64,000 nucleotides of DNA, taken from Desulfomicrobium macestii (GTDB lineage Bacteria > Desulfobacterota > Desulfovibrionia > Desulfovibrionales > Desulfomicrobiaceae). The notes below the pieces were generated by a model, which saw only the letters and a list, made by a program, of their open reading frames with translations, was not told where the DNA came from and searched no databases. The DNA is taken from contig NZ_JADBGG010000016.1 of NCBI RefSeq assembly GCF_014873765.1, positions 1 to 64,000 of the forward strand. The letters are read 5' to 3'. This document shows positions 50,934 to 61,600 of the stretch, piece by piece (position 1 is the stretch's first letter; each line of letters begins with the position of its first letter). The position numbers and the translations under genes are program-made.

Positions 50934-51146
50934 ATCAGCGGACAGCCGCCCCGGGTTGCCTGCAAGACGTCCCGCCACCGCGACCATGCGCGAATCCCCG
51001 CAAACGTTTTGTGCGACCAAAACGTGACGGAAACTCCCAATTCCCAGAATTCACTTTACCATCACATGCCCTTGAGCTAGCCTCCTCAAAAGGCTTGCAT
51101 TACAAGCCCCATGTTCCGACACCGCCCCCAACACACGGAGAATCGC
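50934..51146. other. intergenic, nothing further recognised
   Basis: About 210 bp between the hairpin and the Cys-rich gene. No ORF with a start and ribosome site; the upstream extension of the next gene (from 51111) is not supported. Confidence 0.4.
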
Positions 51147-51398
51147 ATGTCGTATCTGCCCTGCGTTGGATGTGGCTGGTGCTGTCTGCATGACCAGTGC
51201 ACCGATTCCATGCGTCGCCACGGCTACCTGCCCCGCTGCCCCGAACTTTTCTGGAGCGATGAAGCCGGGCGCTACCTGTGTCTGACCATGCTCGAAGGCG
51301 AATCCGGGGACGGAATCCGCCGTGATCAACACACCGGCGGGGGCTGTTGCGCACCCCTCAACTCCTGGCGACAGGACATTCGAAACCGGGACAAGTGA
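51147..51398 (+). CDS. Cys-rich YkgJ-like metal-binding protein
   Basis: 83 residues from the ATG at 51147 with GGAG six bases upstream. Ten cysteines, with PCVGCGWCCLHDQC at the N-terminus and GGGCCAPLNSW near the end, the pattern of YkgJ-family zinc/iron-chelating proteins. Small and soluble. Followed after 21 bases by a histidine kinase gene; a link is not obvious. Confidence 0.7.
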   Translation: MSYLPCVGCGWCCLHDQCTDSMRRHGYLPRCPELFWSDEAGRYLCLTMLEGESGDGIRRDQHTGGGCCAPLNSWRQDIRNRDK

Positions 51399-51419
51399 CC
51401 CGCATCTTTCGGACGGACC

Positions 51420-53120
51420 ATGACCCAACCCTCTCCTGCAAAAGACAACACGCCCCGGACATACAAAGACAAAACGTCTCCCCGCCTCATGAGCGGACAA
51501 TTGACCGTCCTCTCCATTCTGGTGGCCATGGTGCCGCTCCTGTGCGTCGCGACCCTGGGCTATGTTTTTTACGATGCGGCGTACCGGGAAAAAACCCATG
51601 CGCTCCTGGCTGAAAAAGCGATGAACTCGGTCCAGAGCCTGGACGGCTTTCTCGAAGAGAAGATCGCCAATCTGAGGCAGGAGACCGACTCGGCGGCCAT
51701 TGCGGAACTGTCGGACTCCGGCCATCTGCGCGCCCGGCTGCATTCTTTGCAAAATGCCTATCAAGGCGTCTTCCTCGGCCTTGACCTTGTCGATGCAAGC
51801 GGCACGATCATCGCCCGCACCGGGGACGAAAGCCTCCTGCCCACACCGGCCGGAGAGTCCTGGTTCGCGCAGGCCATAAGCCGCCCCCAGTTCGTCAGCA
51901 ATCTGGCGCTGTGCGACACGTACTGCTTCCTTGCCGTGCGCATCACCACCGAACAGAGCGCCTGGCTGCTTCGGGCCCACCTCGATCCGGATCTGATTCA
52001 GGAAAAGATCCGCCTCTTCCACCCCGGAGGAACCGGGGGCGCGTTCTTTCTGGACCGTCAGGGCGCCTACAGCGCCGCCAGCGGCACCGAACCGGACAGC
52101 CCGGAGACCGCGTTACTGCTGGCCCAGCAATTCTTTCCCGAAGGCAGGCCCGTGGTGCTGGAGGCCAAGGACGCCAAAGGCCAGACCAATCTTTACGGCT
52201 GCGCCCCGCTGCGCTCCACGGGCAACATCCTGGCCATCCATCAGCCCAGGGCCCAGCTCCTGCGGCCGCTGTTCAAGGCCCGCCTTGTAGCCCTGGCCAT
52301 CATCCTCGCCGGTTGTGGAGGCATCATCATCACCGCGCTGGCCCTGGCCAAGCGGACGGAACAGCGCCTGTTCAAGGCTGAACTGGAATTGCAGCACATG
52401 CAAAAACACGTCATGGACGCAGGCAAGCTGGCCGCCATCGGCGAACTGGCGGCCGGCGTAGCCCACGAGATCAACAACCCCCTGGCGATCATGATGGAGA
52501 ACGCGGGCTGGATTCAGGACCTGCTCAAATCCGACGATCCGCACAGCGAGGAGAACACCGAGGAGATCTTCTCGTCCCTGCAGACCATCACCACCCAGGG
52601 CCATCGCTGCCGGGAGATCACGCACAAGCTGCTCAGTTTCGCGCGCAAGGCCGACACCACGACCAACGTGGTGCACATCAACTCGCTGCTGGAGGACATT
52701 GCCGGATTCGCGCGGCAAAAAGCCAAATACCGGGGCGTGGAAATCAGGCTGGCCCTTGATCCCAAGGCGGGGGAAGTCGAAAGTTCGCCCACGGAAATTC
52801 AGCAGATCATCCTGAACCTCGTCAATAACGCCATCGACGCCATCGAAAAGGACAACGGGCTGGTGCAGTTGCGCTCCAGCCGCGAGGATGGCTTCGTGCG
52901 CATCGATGTCGAGGACAATGGCCAGGGCATCCCCGAAGACATCCTGCCCAGCATTTTCGAGCCGTTTTTCACCACCAAGGCCGCCGGCAAGGGCACCGGT
53001 CTTGGCCTGTCCATTTGCAGGGACCTGCTGTCAAAAATGGGCGGTTCCATCAGCGTGAAGTCCACTTCGGGCCAAGGCTCCATTTTTCATGTTCGCCTGC
53101 CTGCAAGCTCCCCGAAATGA
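51420..53120 (+). CDS. membrane histidine kinase (NtrB/DctB-like)
   Basis: 566 residues. Membrane segments about 29-49 and 289-311 enclose a Cache-like sensor domain. A HAMP-less linker leads to HisKA with H349 (GVAHEINNPLAIM) and a HATPase with N box (LNLVNNAIDAIEK) and G boxes (DNGQGIPED, GKGTGLGLSICRDL). The AHEINNPLA box is that of kinases that pair with sigma54 response regulators. No regulator gene is adjacent in the window. Confidence 0.88.
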   Translation: MTQPSPAKDNTPRTYKDKTSPRLMSGQLTVLSILVAMVPLLCVATLGYVFYDAAYREKTHALLAEKAMNSVQSLDGFLEEKIANLRQETDSAAIAELSDSGHLRARLHSLQNAYQGVFLGLDLVDASGTIIARTGDESLLPTPAGESWFAQAISRPQFVSNLALCDTYCFLAVRITTEQSAWLLRAHLDPDLIQEKIRLFHPGGTGGAFFLDRQGAYSAASGTEPDSPETALLLAQQFFPEGRPVVLEAKDAKGQTNLYGCAPLRSTGNILAIHQPRAQLLRPLFKARLVALAIILAGCGGIIITALALAKRTEQRLFKAELELQHMQKHVMDAGKLAAIGELAAGVAHEINNPLAIMMENAGWIQDLLKSDDPHSEENTEEIFSSLQTITTQGHRCREITHKLLSFARKADTTTNVVHINSLLEDIAGFARQKAKYRGVEIRLALDPKAGEVESSPTEIQQIILNLVNNAIDAIEKDNGLVQLRSSREDGFVRIDVEDNGQGIPEDILPSIFEPFFTTKAAGKGTGLGLSICRDLLSKMGGSISVKSTSGQGSIFHVRLPASSPK

Positions 53121-53156
53121 TGCCCGTGTCTGACAAAAAGGAGCCATCCGCTCAAT

Positions 53157-53185
53157 TTGACTCCATAATTTTCTCTCTGTAAGAC
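53157..53185 (+). promoter_or_regulatory. sigma70-like promoter of pilB-like operon
   Basis: TTGACT (53157-53162), 17 bp, TAAGAC (53180-53185), 38 bases before the ATG at 53223 that has GGAG upstream. Plausible, not proven. Confidence 0.4.
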
Positions 53186-53222
53186 CTCGTAGCTACTGAT
53201 CAACTCTCACTGTGGAGCCCCC

Positions 53223-55103
53223 ATGCCGAAGGATACCCCCAAGACCAGCGAACCAACCACCCACGGCGAACTCATCGACATCCTCATCAAGGAAGGGCTC
53301 CTCTCGGAAAAGCAGGCGCTTCACGCCTCCCGGCTGCGCACAAAGCTCGTTCGTCCCAAGCCCTCGCTCGAAATCGTCAAGGAACTCGGCTACGTGACCG
53401 CCGATCAGGTCACCGCCGCCATTCGCAAGAACAAGCTGTCCATGCGCATCGGCAGCCTGCTCCTGGAACTCGGGCTGATCAGCGAGGCCGATCTTGAGGC
53501 CGCCTTTCAGATCCAGCGCACCAGCAAGACCCCGCAAAAATTGGGTGAAGTCCTGGTCAACAACAATTTTATCAAGGAATTCAAGCTCCTGGAAGCGCTG
53601 TCCATGCAGCTTGGCTACCCTTTTATCGATCCCAGATTCACCAACCTCGACGCCTCCCTGCTGCATCAGATTCCGCTCACATACAGAAACAAGGCGAACT
53701 ACGTACCCATTGAGCGGCAGGAGCATCAGGTCGTCGTGGCTTTTGCCAATGTCCTGGACCTGGACGATCAGCAAGAGGCGCGCACCATCTTTCCCGAAGG
53801 CATCCTGCCGGCCATCGCCACGCGCGAATCCATCGTCGAGACCTACCAACGCTTCGAGCGCGGCGCCCAGTCCAAGGAATCCGTCGATGACGATTCGGCC
53901 TCGGGCATCGTGGAGCGCATCATCCTCGACGCCATCGAACTCGACGTCAGCGACATCCACATGGAGCCGCTCCCGGACCGACTGCGCATCCGCTTCCGCC
54001 GGGACGGGGTGCTTGAGCCCTACAAGGACTTCCCGCGCGAGATAATTCCCAACATCTCAAGCCGCATCAAGATCATGTGCAAGGCGGACATCGCCGAGAA
54101 GCGGCGCCACCAGGGCGGCCGCATCCTGTTCGAATATCCGGGTGGCGAACTGGACATGCGCGCCTCCTTCTATGTGACCATCCACGGCGAGGCCATCGTG
54201 CTGCGCCTTCTGAACCGCCAGGGCAACCTGATCGACATCACGGGCATCGGGATGTATCCGAAGATACTCAAGCGCTTCATCGACGGGGCGCTGTCCCGGC
54301 CCAGCGGCGTCGTGATCATCACCGGCCCCACGGGATCGGGCAAGACGACCACGGTCTACAGTTGCATCCACCACCTGAATACGCCGCTCCTCTCCATCAT
54401 CACCGCCGAGGAACCGGTCGAATACGTCATCCCAGGCATCTCCCAGTGTTCCATCGACCCCAAGATCAACCTGACCTTCGAAGAAACCCTGCGTCACATC
54501 GTGCGCCAGGACCCCGACGTCATCCTCATTGGCGAAATCCGCGACAACTATTCGGCCGAGGTGGCCGTGCAGGCGGCGCTGACCGGACACAAGGTCCTGA
54601 CCACCTTTCACACGGAAGATTCCATCGGTGGCCTGATCCGACTCATGAACATGGACATCGAGGCTTTCCTCATCTCCTCCACCGTGGTCAGCGTGGTCGC
54701 CCAGCGGCTTCTGCGGCGCATCTGCCCGGAGTGCTCCCAGCCGTACAAGCCAAGCCCCGGCGAACTGCAGCTTTTCGGCTACACGCAGGCCACGATCCAG
54801 GGCTCCAATTTTCGCAAGGGCACGGGCTGTTCCCACTGCCGCTACACCGGATATCGAGGACGCATCGCGGTGTTCGAACTGCTCATCCTCGATGAAATGG
54901 TCCGCGCCGCCATCCTTGAACGGCGGACCAGCTTCGACATCCGCAAGATCGCCCTGGAGAGCGCAGGGCTTGTGACCCTGTTCGAGGAAGGTCTGGTCAA
55001 GGCCGCCGAAGGCCAGACCACTCTGGAAGAGGTCATGCGCTGCCTGCCTCTAGTTCTGAAACCACGCCCTCTGGAAGAAACCCGCCGCATGCTCGGAGTC
55101 TAG
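53223..55103 (+). CDS. PilB/GspE-type secretion ATPase
   Basis: 626 residues. Two N-terminal MshEN-like modules (LLLELGLISEADLEAAF, LGEVLVNNNFIKEFKLLEAL), then the ATPase with Walker A GPTGSGKT (368-375), Walker B VILIGEIRD, the His box HKVLTTFHTEDS, and a four-Cys zinc site (CPECSQ ... CSHC). It powers type IV pilus or type II secretion assembly. No other pilus genes are nearby; the downstream HDOD gene suggests a regulated system. Confidence 0.9.
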   Translation: MPKDTPKTSEPTTHGELIDILIKEGLLSEKQALHASRLRTKLVRPKPSLEIVKELGYVTADQVTAAIRKNKLSMRIGSLLLELGLISEADLEAAFQIQRTSKTPQKLGEVLVNNNFIKEFKLLEALSMQLGYPFIDPRFTNLDASLLHQIPLTYRNKANYVPIERQEHQVVVAFANVLDLDDQQEARTIFPEGILPAIATRESIVETYQRFERGAQSKESVDDDSASGIVERIILDAIELDVSDIHMEPLPDRLRIRFRRDGVLEPYKDFPREIIPNISSRIKIMCKADIAEKRRHQGGRILFEYPGGELDMRASFYVTIHGEAIVLRLLNRQGNLIDITGIGMYPKILKRFIDGALSRPSGVVIITGPTGSGKTTTVYSCIHHLNTPLLSIITAEEPVEYVIPGISQCSIDPKINLTFEETLRHIVRQDPDVILIGEIRDNYSAEVAVQAALTGHKVLTTFHTEDSIGGLIRLMNMDIEAFLISSTVVSVVAQRLLRRICPECSQPYKPSPGELQLFGYTQATIQGSNFRKGTGCSHCRYTGYRGRIAVFELLILDEMVRAAILERRTSFDIRKIALESAGLVTLFEEGLVKAAEGQTTLEEVMRCLPLVLKPRPLEETRRMLGV

Positions 55104-55105
55104 CA

Positions 55106-55957
55106 ATGAACGAGGCCAAGTCTTTTATCGAAATCCTCATGGAGCATGTGAACTCGGACAAGGCGCAGCTCCCGCCATTCAATCGGACCGGCCTTGCCAT
55201 TCAGCAGGAAATGGCCAAACCGGATCCGGACATGCAGGTCATAGAAAAGCAGATCCTGCGCGACCCGGCCGTCGCCGGTCAGCTGCTCAAAGTGGCCAAC
55301 TCGTCCTTCTACCGGGGCATGATCGAAGTGACCACGGTCAGAAACGCCATGGTCCGCCTCGGCCTGGCTGAAGTCTCCAATCTGGTCACCCTTTTGACCC
55401 AAAAACAATCCTTCAGCACCCAGGATTCCTTCATCCGCGAATACATGGACCAGCTCTGGATTCACTCCGTGGCCTGCGCCCTTGGCGCGAAATGGATCGC
55501 CAAGGAATGCCGACTGCCGAGCAAGATGAACGAAGCCTTTTTCGCTGGCCTCCTGCACGACATCGGCAAGGCCTTCCTGCTCATGGCCATCTCCGACCTC
55601 AAAAAAAACGGACAGATGGGCGATACCATCCCGCAGTCCTTCATTGAGGAAGTCCTCGAAACGCAACACCAAAGCATCGGAGCACAGCTGCTCAAGACCT
55701 GGAACCTGCCGGAGATCTATTGCACGGTGGCCGAACACCACCACGACGAGAACATGGACGGCCAGGACATCGTGCTGATCATGGTCAGTCTGGCCAACAA
55801 GGTCCTGGCCAAGGCCGGCATCGGAATCATGCACACGCCGGACATCGATCTGGCGACCAGCCCCGAGGCGATCCAGCTGGACCTCTCCGAGATCAAGGTC
55901 GCCGAACTGGAGCTGACCATGGAAGATTACGTGGACTTTGTGGGAGAAGTCGGCTGA
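55106..55957 (+). CDS. HDOD-domain signalling protein
   Basis: 283 residues, two bases after the PilB-like gene. The HDOD domain covers about 20-220 (LPPFNRTGLAIQQEM, ILRDPAVAGQLLKVANSSFY) with a retained HD (AGLLHDIGK) and the EHHHDE motif. HDOD proteins act in signalling, often with c-di-GMP and motility or pili. The same operon with the ATPase suggests control of pilus function. Confidence 0.88.
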   Translation: MNEAKSFIEILMEHVNSDKAQLPPFNRTGLAIQQEMAKPDPDMQVIEKQILRDPAVAGQLLKVANSSFYRGMIEVTTVRNAMVRLGLAEVSNLVTLLTQKQSFSTQDSFIREYMDQLWIHSVACALGAKWIAKECRLPSKMNEAFFAGLLHDIGKAFLLMAISDLKKNGQMGDTIPQSFIEEVLETQHQSIGAQLLKTWNLPEIYCTVAEHHHDENMDGQDIVLIMVSLANKVLAKAGIGIMHTPDIDLATSPEAIQLDLSEIKVAELELTMEDYVDFVGEVG

Positions 55958-55991
55958 TTCACCCGGCGCTGTCGCGCTTTCCTTCCGACTG

Positions 55992-56037
55992 AAAACGCAG
56001 ACGGGCCGGTTCCCTTGAACCGGCCCGTCTGCGTTTT
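55992..56037. terminator. bidirectional rho-independent terminator
   Basis: A 21-bp perfect stem (AAAACGCAGACGGGCCGGTTC paired with its complement, loop CCTT) with A4 on one side and T5 on the other lies between the convergent HDOD and DUF2207 genes, so it ends transcription from both directions. Confidence 0.95.
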
Positions 56038-56050
56038 TCATGCCCGGCGA

Positions 56051-57931
56051 TCACCATCCGCCCCCGCCGCCTCCGCCGCCGCCTCCGCCGGACGAGCCGC
56101 CCCCGCCCATGCCCGAGGAACTGCCCGGAGCGGATGAAGCCGAGGATACGGCGGACTCCATGCCCCGTCCCAGGCTTGAAGCGAACAGGCCCGGATGCAT
56201 GCGATTCCAGTGACGGCCTTCGTACCAGTCCGGATCGTATCCGGCCCGGTCCAGCAAGCGCGCAAAACGTTCCCCCCACTGATTTTCAACACCCAGCGCC
56301 ATGGCGTAGGGCAGAAACTTCTCGAACAGCTCGGGAGTTTCGTCGGGAGGATGAATGAAGTTCAGCCGGTCCTCCTCGGCCACCGACAGGTAAAGCTTGA
56401 AGCCCTCGATCTCGTCCAGGGTCTGGCGGCCGATGCGCGTCGGTGCCTTCAAAAGTTCATAGAAGAGCGCATTCATGAAAATCATGGCCCCAAACCCCAG
56501 CACCGCCGCAACCCCCAGCTGACTGGAGAGGAGCCACAATCCAACCGCCTCGCCGCCCAGAAAAGGTATCGTGAAGACGGACAGAAACAGGGCCGAGCCT
56601 TTGCCGCGAATGCCCCCGCCCTGCCACGCGGCGACGACCTGGCGCACCAGCATGAAGCAGCCGAAAGTCCAGAAAGTCAGCCACACGCAGATGAAAAGCG
56701 TCCCGGGCGGAACGGATGCACTCCAGACCATGCCCGCCACCGAGGCCAGGGTGATGCCAAGCCCCGGCGCCAGCCAGCCCGTGTTGGTCAAAAAATAGTT
56801 GGAGGACAGCTCTTTCATGAGCTTGTTCTTCATGGCCCGCCGGGCGCCGCCGATGACCTTGTGGTTCACGTTCTTGAGTTCGACGACCGTCCCTGCCTTG
56901 CCCAATTCGTCCCAGGCCGCCCGTTCGCCGAGGGACAGAGTCTCCGGGGGCTGGTCGGCCAAGGTCAGGCGCATCTTCGCATTGTCCCCGATTTTCAGCG
57001 CTCCCTTGATCGCCATGTTGACCACGCCCGCGCTGAAAGCCGTGTTGTCGAACTTCATGCGCGTCAGCATGCGCACCATGGCCGGAGAAAATCCGCGCGG
57101 CGGCGCAAAGCGGGGAATGATCACGCCCTTGGCCGGATCACGACCGACCTTCATCCAGGCCAGCACGTAATAGATGCCGAGCAGAACGGTCCCAAGGCCC
57201 GCGAAAAGCACTCCGCCGCTCCTGTCCAGGACCTGCGCCGCCTGCTCCGTGGCCGAAGGCGGGGTCACAAAGCCCTTGGGCCAGGACACGGCGATGGTCA
57301 GGCCCTCGCCGGGGGCATAGGGCCGCGAGGACGTGAAGGTCACCTCCCGCTGCCCGCTTGCCGGAATCGCGCGGTTGTCCCTGCTGCCCATGGGCCCTTC
57401 GTAGGCCACGGCCTCAAGAGCCGTGGCGCCGTCCGGCAGGTGCACCGTGCAGCTGACCCGGTCCAGGGGCAGGCGCCAGCCGTTGCCGTTGACGTTCCAG
57501 TAGAGCTCGTCATGCTCCTCGAAAAAACCCAGCTGTCTGGTGGTGCGGTACGTGAGGGTGTAGGAATAACGCCCCGGCTGCAGAAAGACATCCTTGCTGC
57601 CGGCATAGATGGCCACTCCGTTGGATCTGTTCTCGACGTGGTGGGGCTCCGCCACGCCGTCGCGGGTAACCTCAAGAAGCGTGAATCCGACGCGCACCCT
57701 GTTCCCGCCCCGCCCGGTGTAGAGCGTTGGAAATTCACGCACGATCCCGCGTCGGATCTGATCCCCGGTGGCCTGGACCGTGATGGTCTCCGTGACCACC
57801 ATGGAGCCGTCGGGATCTATGAGGACCAGGGAGGAAAAATCGAGAACCCGCTCGGTCTCGGCAAGCAAGGGCGCGCAAGAAAGCAGCCAGATCAGCGCGG
57901 CGAGAAATATCCGGCCCCGGACCCCCGCCAT
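56051..57931 (-). CDS. DUF2207 membrane protein with Gly-rich tail
   Basis: 626 residues from the ATG at 57931, one base after the LemA stop. Signal peptide (FLAALIWLLSCAPLLA), extracytoplasmic DUF2207 domain (SMVVTETITVQATGDQIRRG, IVREFPT), three to four membrane segments, and an extreme C-terminus SSGGGGGGGGGGGW. DUF2207 proteins commonly pair with LemA as an envelope module of unknown role. Confidence 0.88.
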   Translation of the reverse strand: MAGVRGRIFLAALIWLLSCAPLLAETERVLDFSSLVLIDPDGSMVVTETITVQATGDQIRRGIVREFPTLYTGRGGNRVRVGFTLLEVTRDGVAEPHHVENRSNGVAIYAGSKDVFLQPGRYSYTLTYRTTRQLGFFEEHDELYWNVNGNGWRLPLDRVSCTVHLPDGATALEAVAYEGPMGSRDNRAIPASGQREVTFTSSRPYAPGEGLTIAVSWPKGFVTPPSATEQAAQVLDRSGGVLFAGLGTVLLGIYYVLAWMKVGRDPAKGVIIPRFAPPRGFSPAMVRMLTRMKFDNTAFSAGVVNMAIKGALKIGDNAKMRLTLADQPPETLSLGERAAWDELGKAGTVVELKNVNHKVIGGARRAMKNKLMKELSSNYFLTNTGWLAPGLGITLASVAGMVWSASVPPGTLFICVWLTFWTFGCFMLVRQVVAAWQGGGIRGKGSALFLSVFTIPFLGGEAVGLWLLSSQLGVAAVLGFGAMIFMNALFYELLKAPTRIGRQTLDEIEGFKLYLSVAEEDRLNFIHPPDETPELFEKFLPYAMALGVENQWGERFARLLDRAGYDPDWYEGRHWNRMHPGLFASSLGRGMESAVSSASSAPGSSSGMGGGGSSGGGGGGGGGGGW

Positions 57932-57932
57932 T

Positions 57933-58487
57933 CTAGAACTCCACCTTGGGCACAGCCCGCTCCGATGGACTTTCCAGCTCGAAGAATTCCGCCTTCTCAA
58001 AGCCGAAGCGCCCGGCGATCAGATTGGACGGGAAGGACTCCACCGCGATGTTCAGATTGCGCACCGCCCCGTTGTAATAGCGCCGGGAGAGCTGCACTTC
58101 GTCCTCGATCTCGCCGAGGGAAGCCTGCAACTGGGCGAAATTGGCGTTGGCCTTGAGGTCCGGATAGTTTTCGGCCAGCGCGAAAAGCCTGCCCAGCGCC
58201 GCCCCCAGAAGACCCTGCGCCTGGGCCGTCTCGCCCACGCCCTGCGCGTTCTGGGCCACCCCGCGCAAGCGGATGACCTCTTCCAGAGTGCCCTTTTCGT
58301 GCGCGGCGTATCCCTTGACCGTGGACACGAGGTTGGGGATCAGATCCGTGCGCCGCTTGAGCTGCACATCGATCCCGCTCCAGGCCTCCTGCACCATGTT
58401 ACGCATGCGCACCAGACCGTTGTAGATGAGGATGCCCCACAGCAGAACGGCGGCAACCAGGACAAGCACGACAAGAAAAGCGATCAT
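57933..58487 (-). CDS. lemA: LemA family protein
   Basis: 184 residues from the ATG at 58487 with GGAGGA upstream (the open frame beyond is not used). One N-terminal membrane segment (LVVLVLVAAVLLWGILIYNG) is followed by the LemA core (VQEAWSGIDVQLKRRTDLIP, NLVSTVKGYAAHEKGTLEEV, YYNGAVRNLNIAVESFPSNL). Located in the inner membrane; role in the envelope not established. Operon with DUF2207. Confidence 0.93.
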   Translation of the reverse strand: MIAFLVVLVLVAAVLLWGILIYNGLVRMRNMVQEAWSGIDVQLKRRTDLIPNLVSTVKGYAAHEKGTLEEVIRLRGVAQNAQGVGETAQAQGLLGAALGRLFALAENYPDLKANANFAQLQASLGEIEDEVQLSRRYYNGAVRNLNIAVESFPSNLIAGRFGFEKAEFFELESPSERAVPKVEF

Positions 58488-58623
58488 GATTCCTCCATGA
58501 CGGAATGTTTGTGCCCATGATGTAGAGCAAAGCCCGCCCGTTGAAAAGACGGCCCTTGCTTTTTGAGCCGGTCCTTGCCAGATCATGAGTTCCGCAACAC
58601 TCAATCACGCGCGTGAGGTTCCC

Positions 58624-61600
58624 ATGTCCAATCCCAAGAACTGGATCATCGCCCTGCTCCTTCTGGTCATCGCAGGCCAAGCCTGGCTGCTCCTGGACAA
58701 GGACTCAAGCGACGAACCCAAGACCCTGTCCGTGATCGGCGTCAGCCTCGACAGCGCCATGCGCACCACCCTGGCCGTGGAATTCGACCAGCCCGTTCCG
58801 GAGTCCATGCGCGCGCAGACGGCGCCGGCCGGTATCGAGCCCAAGGCCGAAGGGCAATGGGTGTGGACCAATCCCTACACCCTGAAATTCCTGGCCCAGA
58901 CGCCCCTGCCCCTCGACATGCAATACTCCCTGACCTTGAGCCCCGAGGTCTTTCCGGATGAAATCCTGAACGCGGAACGCACCCGGCTCATCCGCACCGG
59001 AAGCTTTGCCGTGCAGGAGATGACCGTGAACGAACTGGCCTCGGAAGCCGGGCCGGACATGGTCGAACTGGAGGGCCGGATCGTCTTCAACGCGCCCGTG
59101 GACCCGGCGAATCTCTTGGCCGCCATGAGCCTTGGCGAAAAAGACGGCGACCCTGTCGAGCTTTCGCTTTTGACCCAGTGGCGCACGACCAGCTTCGGCT
59201 TTCGCAGCGCGCCAGTGCGCAAGGATACGGCCGGGCGCACCCTGACCCTGCGTCTGGCTCCGGAGCTGACCGTGGCCGAAAAGAGCCTGGCCCTCGGGCA
59301 GGAATTCCGCCGGGACATCGAGCTGCGCCTGGACCCGGTGCTGCGGGTCGTCAGCGCCAGCCCACAGGCCGACAAGGACCAGTCGCGCATCGACCTTGAA
59401 TTTTCCGCGCCCGTCAGCGCGGCATCCCTGCGCGAACTGGTGCGCATCGAGCCCGAGACCCGGATCTCGGTCTCGGCCCACGGCAAGACCGCCTCCCTGA
59501 GCGGCAAGCTCGAACCCGGCAGCACCTGCACGGTCCGCATCGCCAAGGGCCTTGTGGCCGAGGACGGAGCCGTGCTTGAAGCTCCTTTCAGGCAGGACCT
59601 GCGCATGCCGGACCTGCCCCCGAGCGTGGACTTCTCTTCTGCCGGCATGTTCCTGCCGCGACAGGGGCAAGGGCTCCTGGGGGTCGAATACGTCAACGCC
59701 GACACGGTGGAACTGACCGTGAGCCGGGTCTTCCCCAACAACCTGAGCACCCTCTTCCAGGACTACGGCTATTCCATCTTCGACAGCTCCGCCGCCCGGG
59801 ACTCCGTGCCGTATCATCTGGGCAGCGAAATCCACCGCGAAACGTTCAGCGTAAGCTCCGCCACCAACAAGGTGCAGGAGCGGACCCTGTCCATGTCCGA
59901 GCTCATCCCCGACAAGCGTCCGGGCCTCTACAAGCTTGGCCTCAGCCTGCCCGCGGACTATCGCGGCGCCACGCGCTGGGTTCTGCGCACGGACATCGGC
60001 CTGGTGGCCAAGGAGGACGGCGCGGGCTTTCTGGTCTGGGCCAGTTCCATCGGAGATCTGCGCGCCCTGGACGGCGTGGAACTGACGCTGCTGAGCTTCA
60101 GGAACCAGGTCCTCGGCACCACCCGCACCAACGCCGCCGGCCTGGCGCGCATCCCCTATGCGGGGCATGACGACGAACTCGGCTCACCGGCCATGATCCT
60201 GGCACGACACGGCGAGGACTTCAGCTTCATCGTTCTGGACCGCTTCCGCATCGACACCACGGGCCTCGATGTCAGCGGCGCATCAATCAGCCAGGCCGGA
60301 TTGCAGGCCTATATCTACGGCAAGCGCGACATCTACCGTCCCGGCGAAACCCTGGACGCCGCCGTGCTGGTCCGTGACGGACGCATCGGCACCCCGCCCG
60401 ATCTGCCCGTGACCCTGGAGCAGCGCGACCCCGAGGGGCGCCTGCTGCGCACCCTGAACCTGGTCCTGGACCGGGGCATGGCCGGGCTGAGCCTGGACAT
60501 CCCGGACTGGTCCCTGACCGGGCACTATCTTCTGCAGGCCCTGAGCGGCGGGCAAGTCATCGGCTCCTACGCCTATCAAGTGGAGGAGTTCATCCCCGAC
60601 CGCCTGAGCGTGGAGATCGCCTCGCCCCAGACCCGGGGCGAACCGGGCCAGCTTCTGCCCTTCGAGGTCGTCTCGCGCTATCTCTTCGGACCTGCGGCAT
60701 CGAAACTGGCCGTCTCGGTCAAGGCGCGGCTGCTGGCCGCCGACTTCGCGCCCAAGGGTTTTGAGGCCTACAGCTTCGGCGATCCGGGCAAGAGCTTCGA
60801 GCCCCTGCCGCTCCTTGCCACCGAAGCCCGCCTCGACGCCGACGGGCGGGCCGCCTTCGACGTGAGCATCCCGAAGGATCTGACCCCGCCGCTGGCGCTC
60901 TGGGCCGAGTTCACCGGCCGCGTGCGCGAACAGGGCGGACGCGGCGTGACCGCCAGAAAACGCATCCCCGTGCACGCCTACGCCCTCTACCCCGGCATCA
61001 AGCGGCCAGGGTCCATGGAGCTTGAGCCGCGCAAACGGGCCGTGTTCGAGTTCGTGACGGTGAGCCCGGACGGCGAGAAGACCGCACATCCGGAGCTGGT
61101 CGCGACCCTCTTTCAGGACCAGTGGCAGACGGTCATGCGCAGGACACAGTCCGGTTTCAGCTACGAATCCGTACGCAACCCCGTGGAAATCTCGACCCAG
61201 CGCGTCGCGCCGGGCGACGGCGCGGGCTCTTTCGCGGTCACGCCCCCGGATTACGGCTCCTATAGGGTGCGCCTGACCGACCCGGCGAGCGGGGCGTCCT
61301 CGGAGCTGGAATTCTACTGCGGCGGCTGGGGCTACTCGCCCTGGGCGGTCAAGAACCCGGCCAGACTGGAGCTTATTCCGGACAAGGAAGGGTACCTGGC
61401 CGGAGAGACGGCCTCCATCCAGATCCGCTCGCCGTTCGCGGGCAAGGCGCTGGTCACCGTCGAAGGCCGGAACGTGGAACATCTTGAAATCGTGGAACTG
61501 AACGGAAACACCGGCCAGCTGCGCATCCCGGTGCGCGAGGACTGGCAGCCCAACGTGCATCTCACGGCCACCCTGGTCCGCCGGGCCACGGACATCACGC

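Noticed and set aside
48771-51020. 749-codon open frame opposite the octahaem cytochrome
   Set aside because: Shadow of the haem protein gene; no recognisable protein features.
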